Origin: DATDPY01 sp964395765
Lineage (GTDB): Bacteria > Bacteroidota > Bacteroidia > Cytophagales > Cyclobacteriaceae
Assembly: GCA_964395765.1 (NCBI GenBank)
Contig: CAYNCU010000086.1
Span: 1-16,650, forward strand
Direction of reading: 5' to 3'
Length of the DNA: 16,650 nucleotides
The stretch's first letter is position 1, and the number at the start of each line of letters is the position of its first letter. Both the position numbers and the translations under genes were made by a program. A model generated the notes under the pieces. The model saw nothing but the letters and a program-made list of their open reading frames with translations. It was not told the DNA's origin and did no database searches. Shown piece by piece: positions 15,710 to 16,650 of this stretch.

Positions 15710-15724
15710 GTTTCATTTTGATAC
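15710..15724. promoter_or_regulatory. Probable regulator-binding palindrome next to the response-regulator gene
   Basis: GTTTCATTTTGATAC differs at two positions from the perfect palindrome GTTTCATTCTGAAAC at 15966-15980. It lies 57 bases before the regulator ATG on the minus strand, a position suited to autoregulation. I saw no sigma-54 promoter facing the regulator gene. Confidence 0.45.
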
Positions 15725-15951
15725 ATTATTTTAATAAAAATATCGATTATTTTGTCTATATGTCTTATAATCAGATAATTGTAAAATAGCAATTGATGGT
15801 ATTTGGTTTTGGTTTTTTGATTCGCCTTTGCATCCCCCTGGTCTGACTTGTCTTTTCTAGATTCCAAATAGAAACGGTAATCCGATATTTTATTCCGGAT
15901 ATTTTGAAGAGTTAAATCAACTGGACGGACGATGATGTTATTGTTCCACCC

Positions 15952-15980
15952 TGAAACGCACATCCGTTTCATTCTGAAAC
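15952..15980. promoter_or_regulatory. Probable upstream activating sequence for the sigma-54 promoter
   Basis: Three alternating half-sites occur: TGAAAC (15952-15957), GTTTCA (15966-15971) and TGAAAC (15975-15980). The last two form the perfect 6+6 palindrome GTTTCA-TTC-TGAAAC. Its centre is about 75 bases upstream of the sigma-54 -24 element and about 100 bases upstream of the predicted transcription start, the usual range for NtrC-type enhancer sites. The cognate protein is probably the adjacent response regulator. Confidence 0.6.
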
Positions 15981-16045
15981 AAGTTGAATTGGCAGTAATG
16001 AAAATTATTAATATATTACCTTGACATAGAGCATCTTATCAATCG

Positions 16046-16061
16046 CGGCACGGGTGTTGTA
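16046..16061 (+). promoter_or_regulatory. Sigma-54 (-24/-12) promoter for the FtsX-type permease
   Basis: CGGCACGGGTGTTGTA matches the sigma-54 consensus TGGCACG-N4-TTGCW in the GGCACG block, the spacing and TTG; differences are the first base and GT in place of GC at -12. The start of transcription would be near 16072, with the ATG at 16090. An NtrC-family regulator is encoded next to it and a palindromic activator site lies upstream, which raises confidence beyond the motif alone. Confidence 0.65.
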
Positions 16062-16089
16062 AAATGGATTAGAAATCAAAACACTGAAT

Positions 16090-16650
16090 ATGCTACAAAG
16101 CTTCTTTACAATCACCCTCCGAATCCTTTGGCGTAATAAGGTCAGCACCTTCGTGAACATCTTCAGCCTTACCGTAGGTATTGCTGTCTTTATTGTTATT
16201 ATGCTATATGCCCATCATGAAACCGGTTATGACAAATTCAATATTAATTATAATCGAATCTATAGATTGGAAGCCGATGATTATGCAAAATTACCTCCGG
16301 CCATTGGAACGTATGTTAGAGACAAGATACCGGAAGTTATAAAAATTGCCAGCCTGGCTTTGGGAGGTAAAGATTATCTAACATTCAGTCCTGAAAATAA
16401 TCCCGAAAATAAAAAAGTTGTGAAAGTCAATAATTTCTGGGCTGACAGTACCATCTTTGATGTTTTCACATTTCCTTTTTTAAGGGGAGATCCGGTTACA
16501 GCATTGAAGGATCCGTTTTCAATTGTTCTCACAGAAAGTACTTCACAGAAGTTATTCGGAAAAGAAGACCCGATGTTGAAAAATGTTGAAATACAAGGCA
16601 ATCGCTTCCATGTTACCGGTATTATCAGGAATGTAAAACATTCTCATATT
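16090..16650 (+). CDS. FtsX/MacB-type ABC transporter permease (5' part)
   Basis: The first 187 residues of a longer protein are present; the reading frame runs off the window end. It begins MLQSFFTITLRILWRNK, the usual short cytoplasmic start of Bacteroidota FtsX/MacB-like permeases, followed by a membrane segment at about 18-40 (VSTFVNIFSLTVGIAVFIVIMLY) and then a MacB-type extracytoplasmic domain (YDKFNINYNRIYRLEADD, FDVFTFPFLRGDPVTALKDPFSIVLTESTSQKLFGKEDPMLKNV, FHVTGIIRNVKHSHI). Such permeases use mechanotransmission from a cytoplasmic ATPase to act on periplasmic substrates such as lipoproteins, peptides or envelope stress factors. The ATPase and the other membrane segments lie outside the window. 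Transcription probably starts at the sigma-54 promoter upstream. Confidence 0.9.
   Translation, partial: MLQSFFTITLRILWRNKVSTFVNIFSLTVGIAVFIVIMLYAHHETGYDKFNINYNRIYRLEADDYAKLPPAIGTYVRDKIPEVIKIASLALGGKDYLTFSPENNPENKKVVKVNNFWADSTIFDVFTFPFLRGDPVTALKDPFSIVLTESTSQKLFGKEDPMLKNVEIQGNRFHVTGIIRNVKHSHI

Larger units (their letters stand above)
15654..16089. other. Regulatory intergenic region between the two-component system and the permease
   Basis: This 436-base AT-rich divergent region has no convincing gene. It holds two related palindromes (15710-15724 and 15966-15980), a further half-site at 15952-15957, and a sigma-54 promoter (16046-16061), each listed separately. The rest, 15725-15950, shows no further structure that I can support. 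A minus-strand open frame at 15637-15972 runs into the regulator gene out of frame and was not accepted. Confidence 0.6.

Noticed and set aside
15637..15972. Open frame of 111 codons on the minus strand upstream of the response regulator
   Set aside because: It overlaps the regulator start in another frame, is rich in Ile, Lys and Asn as expected from translated AT-rich intergenic DNA, and covers the palindromes; no domain or membrane pattern is recognisable.

Overview
The window looks like chromosomal DNA from a member of the Bacteroidota. The main reasons are the protein types (an L36 of the cysteine-poor kind, a short FtsB/DivIC-like protein, FtsX/MacB-type permease, NtrC/NtrY-like pair), the near absence of strong Shine-Dalgarno sequences before the genes, and candidate promoters of the Bacteroidota -7 form TAnnTTTG. 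The genus cannot be named from sequence alone. No tRNA, rRNA, CRISPR array, insertion sequence or phage gene was seen.

Positions 1-5294 (+): the distal end of the long S10/spc/alpha ribosomal protein operon, in the order rplO-secY-infA-rpmJ-rpsM-rpsK-rpsD-rpoA-rplQ, tightly packed and closed by a clear rho-independent terminator. Two points differ from the textbook layout: no map gene lies between secY and infA, and L17 carries a tail of about 106 charged residues. rpmJ (38 codons) is easily missed by length-limited gene finders.

Positions 5300-7494 (+): carA (glutaminase subunit of carbamoyl phosphate synthetase, without carB beside it), a FtsB/DivIC-like division protein, and a small outer-membrane beta-barrel protein.

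Positions 7579-12169 (-): a terminator, an Ldh_2-family NAD(P)-dependent 2-hydroxyacid dehydrogenase, a short Ppx/GppA phosphatase and a large membrane-anchored octaheme cytochrome fused to HEAT-like and TPR repeats. A divergent AT-rich gap of 383 bases follows, then a small unrecognised helical protein (+) that ends in a strong hairpin terminator shared with the converging operon.

Positions 12886-16650: a two-component system on the minus strand (sigma-54 response regulator followed by an NtrY-like kinase, overlapping by 4 bases), a 436-base intergenic region, and the 5' part of an FtsX/MacB-type ABC transporter permease on the plus strand. The intergenic region is the most interesting part. 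It holds a near-consensus sigma-54 promoter 28 bases before the permease start, a perfect palindrome GTTTCA-N3-TGAAAC about 80 bases further upstream, and a second diverged copy next to the regulator's own start. The simplest reading is a self-contained circuit in which the kinase and regulator activate the neighbouring transporter from enhancer-like sites and perhaps control their own expression.
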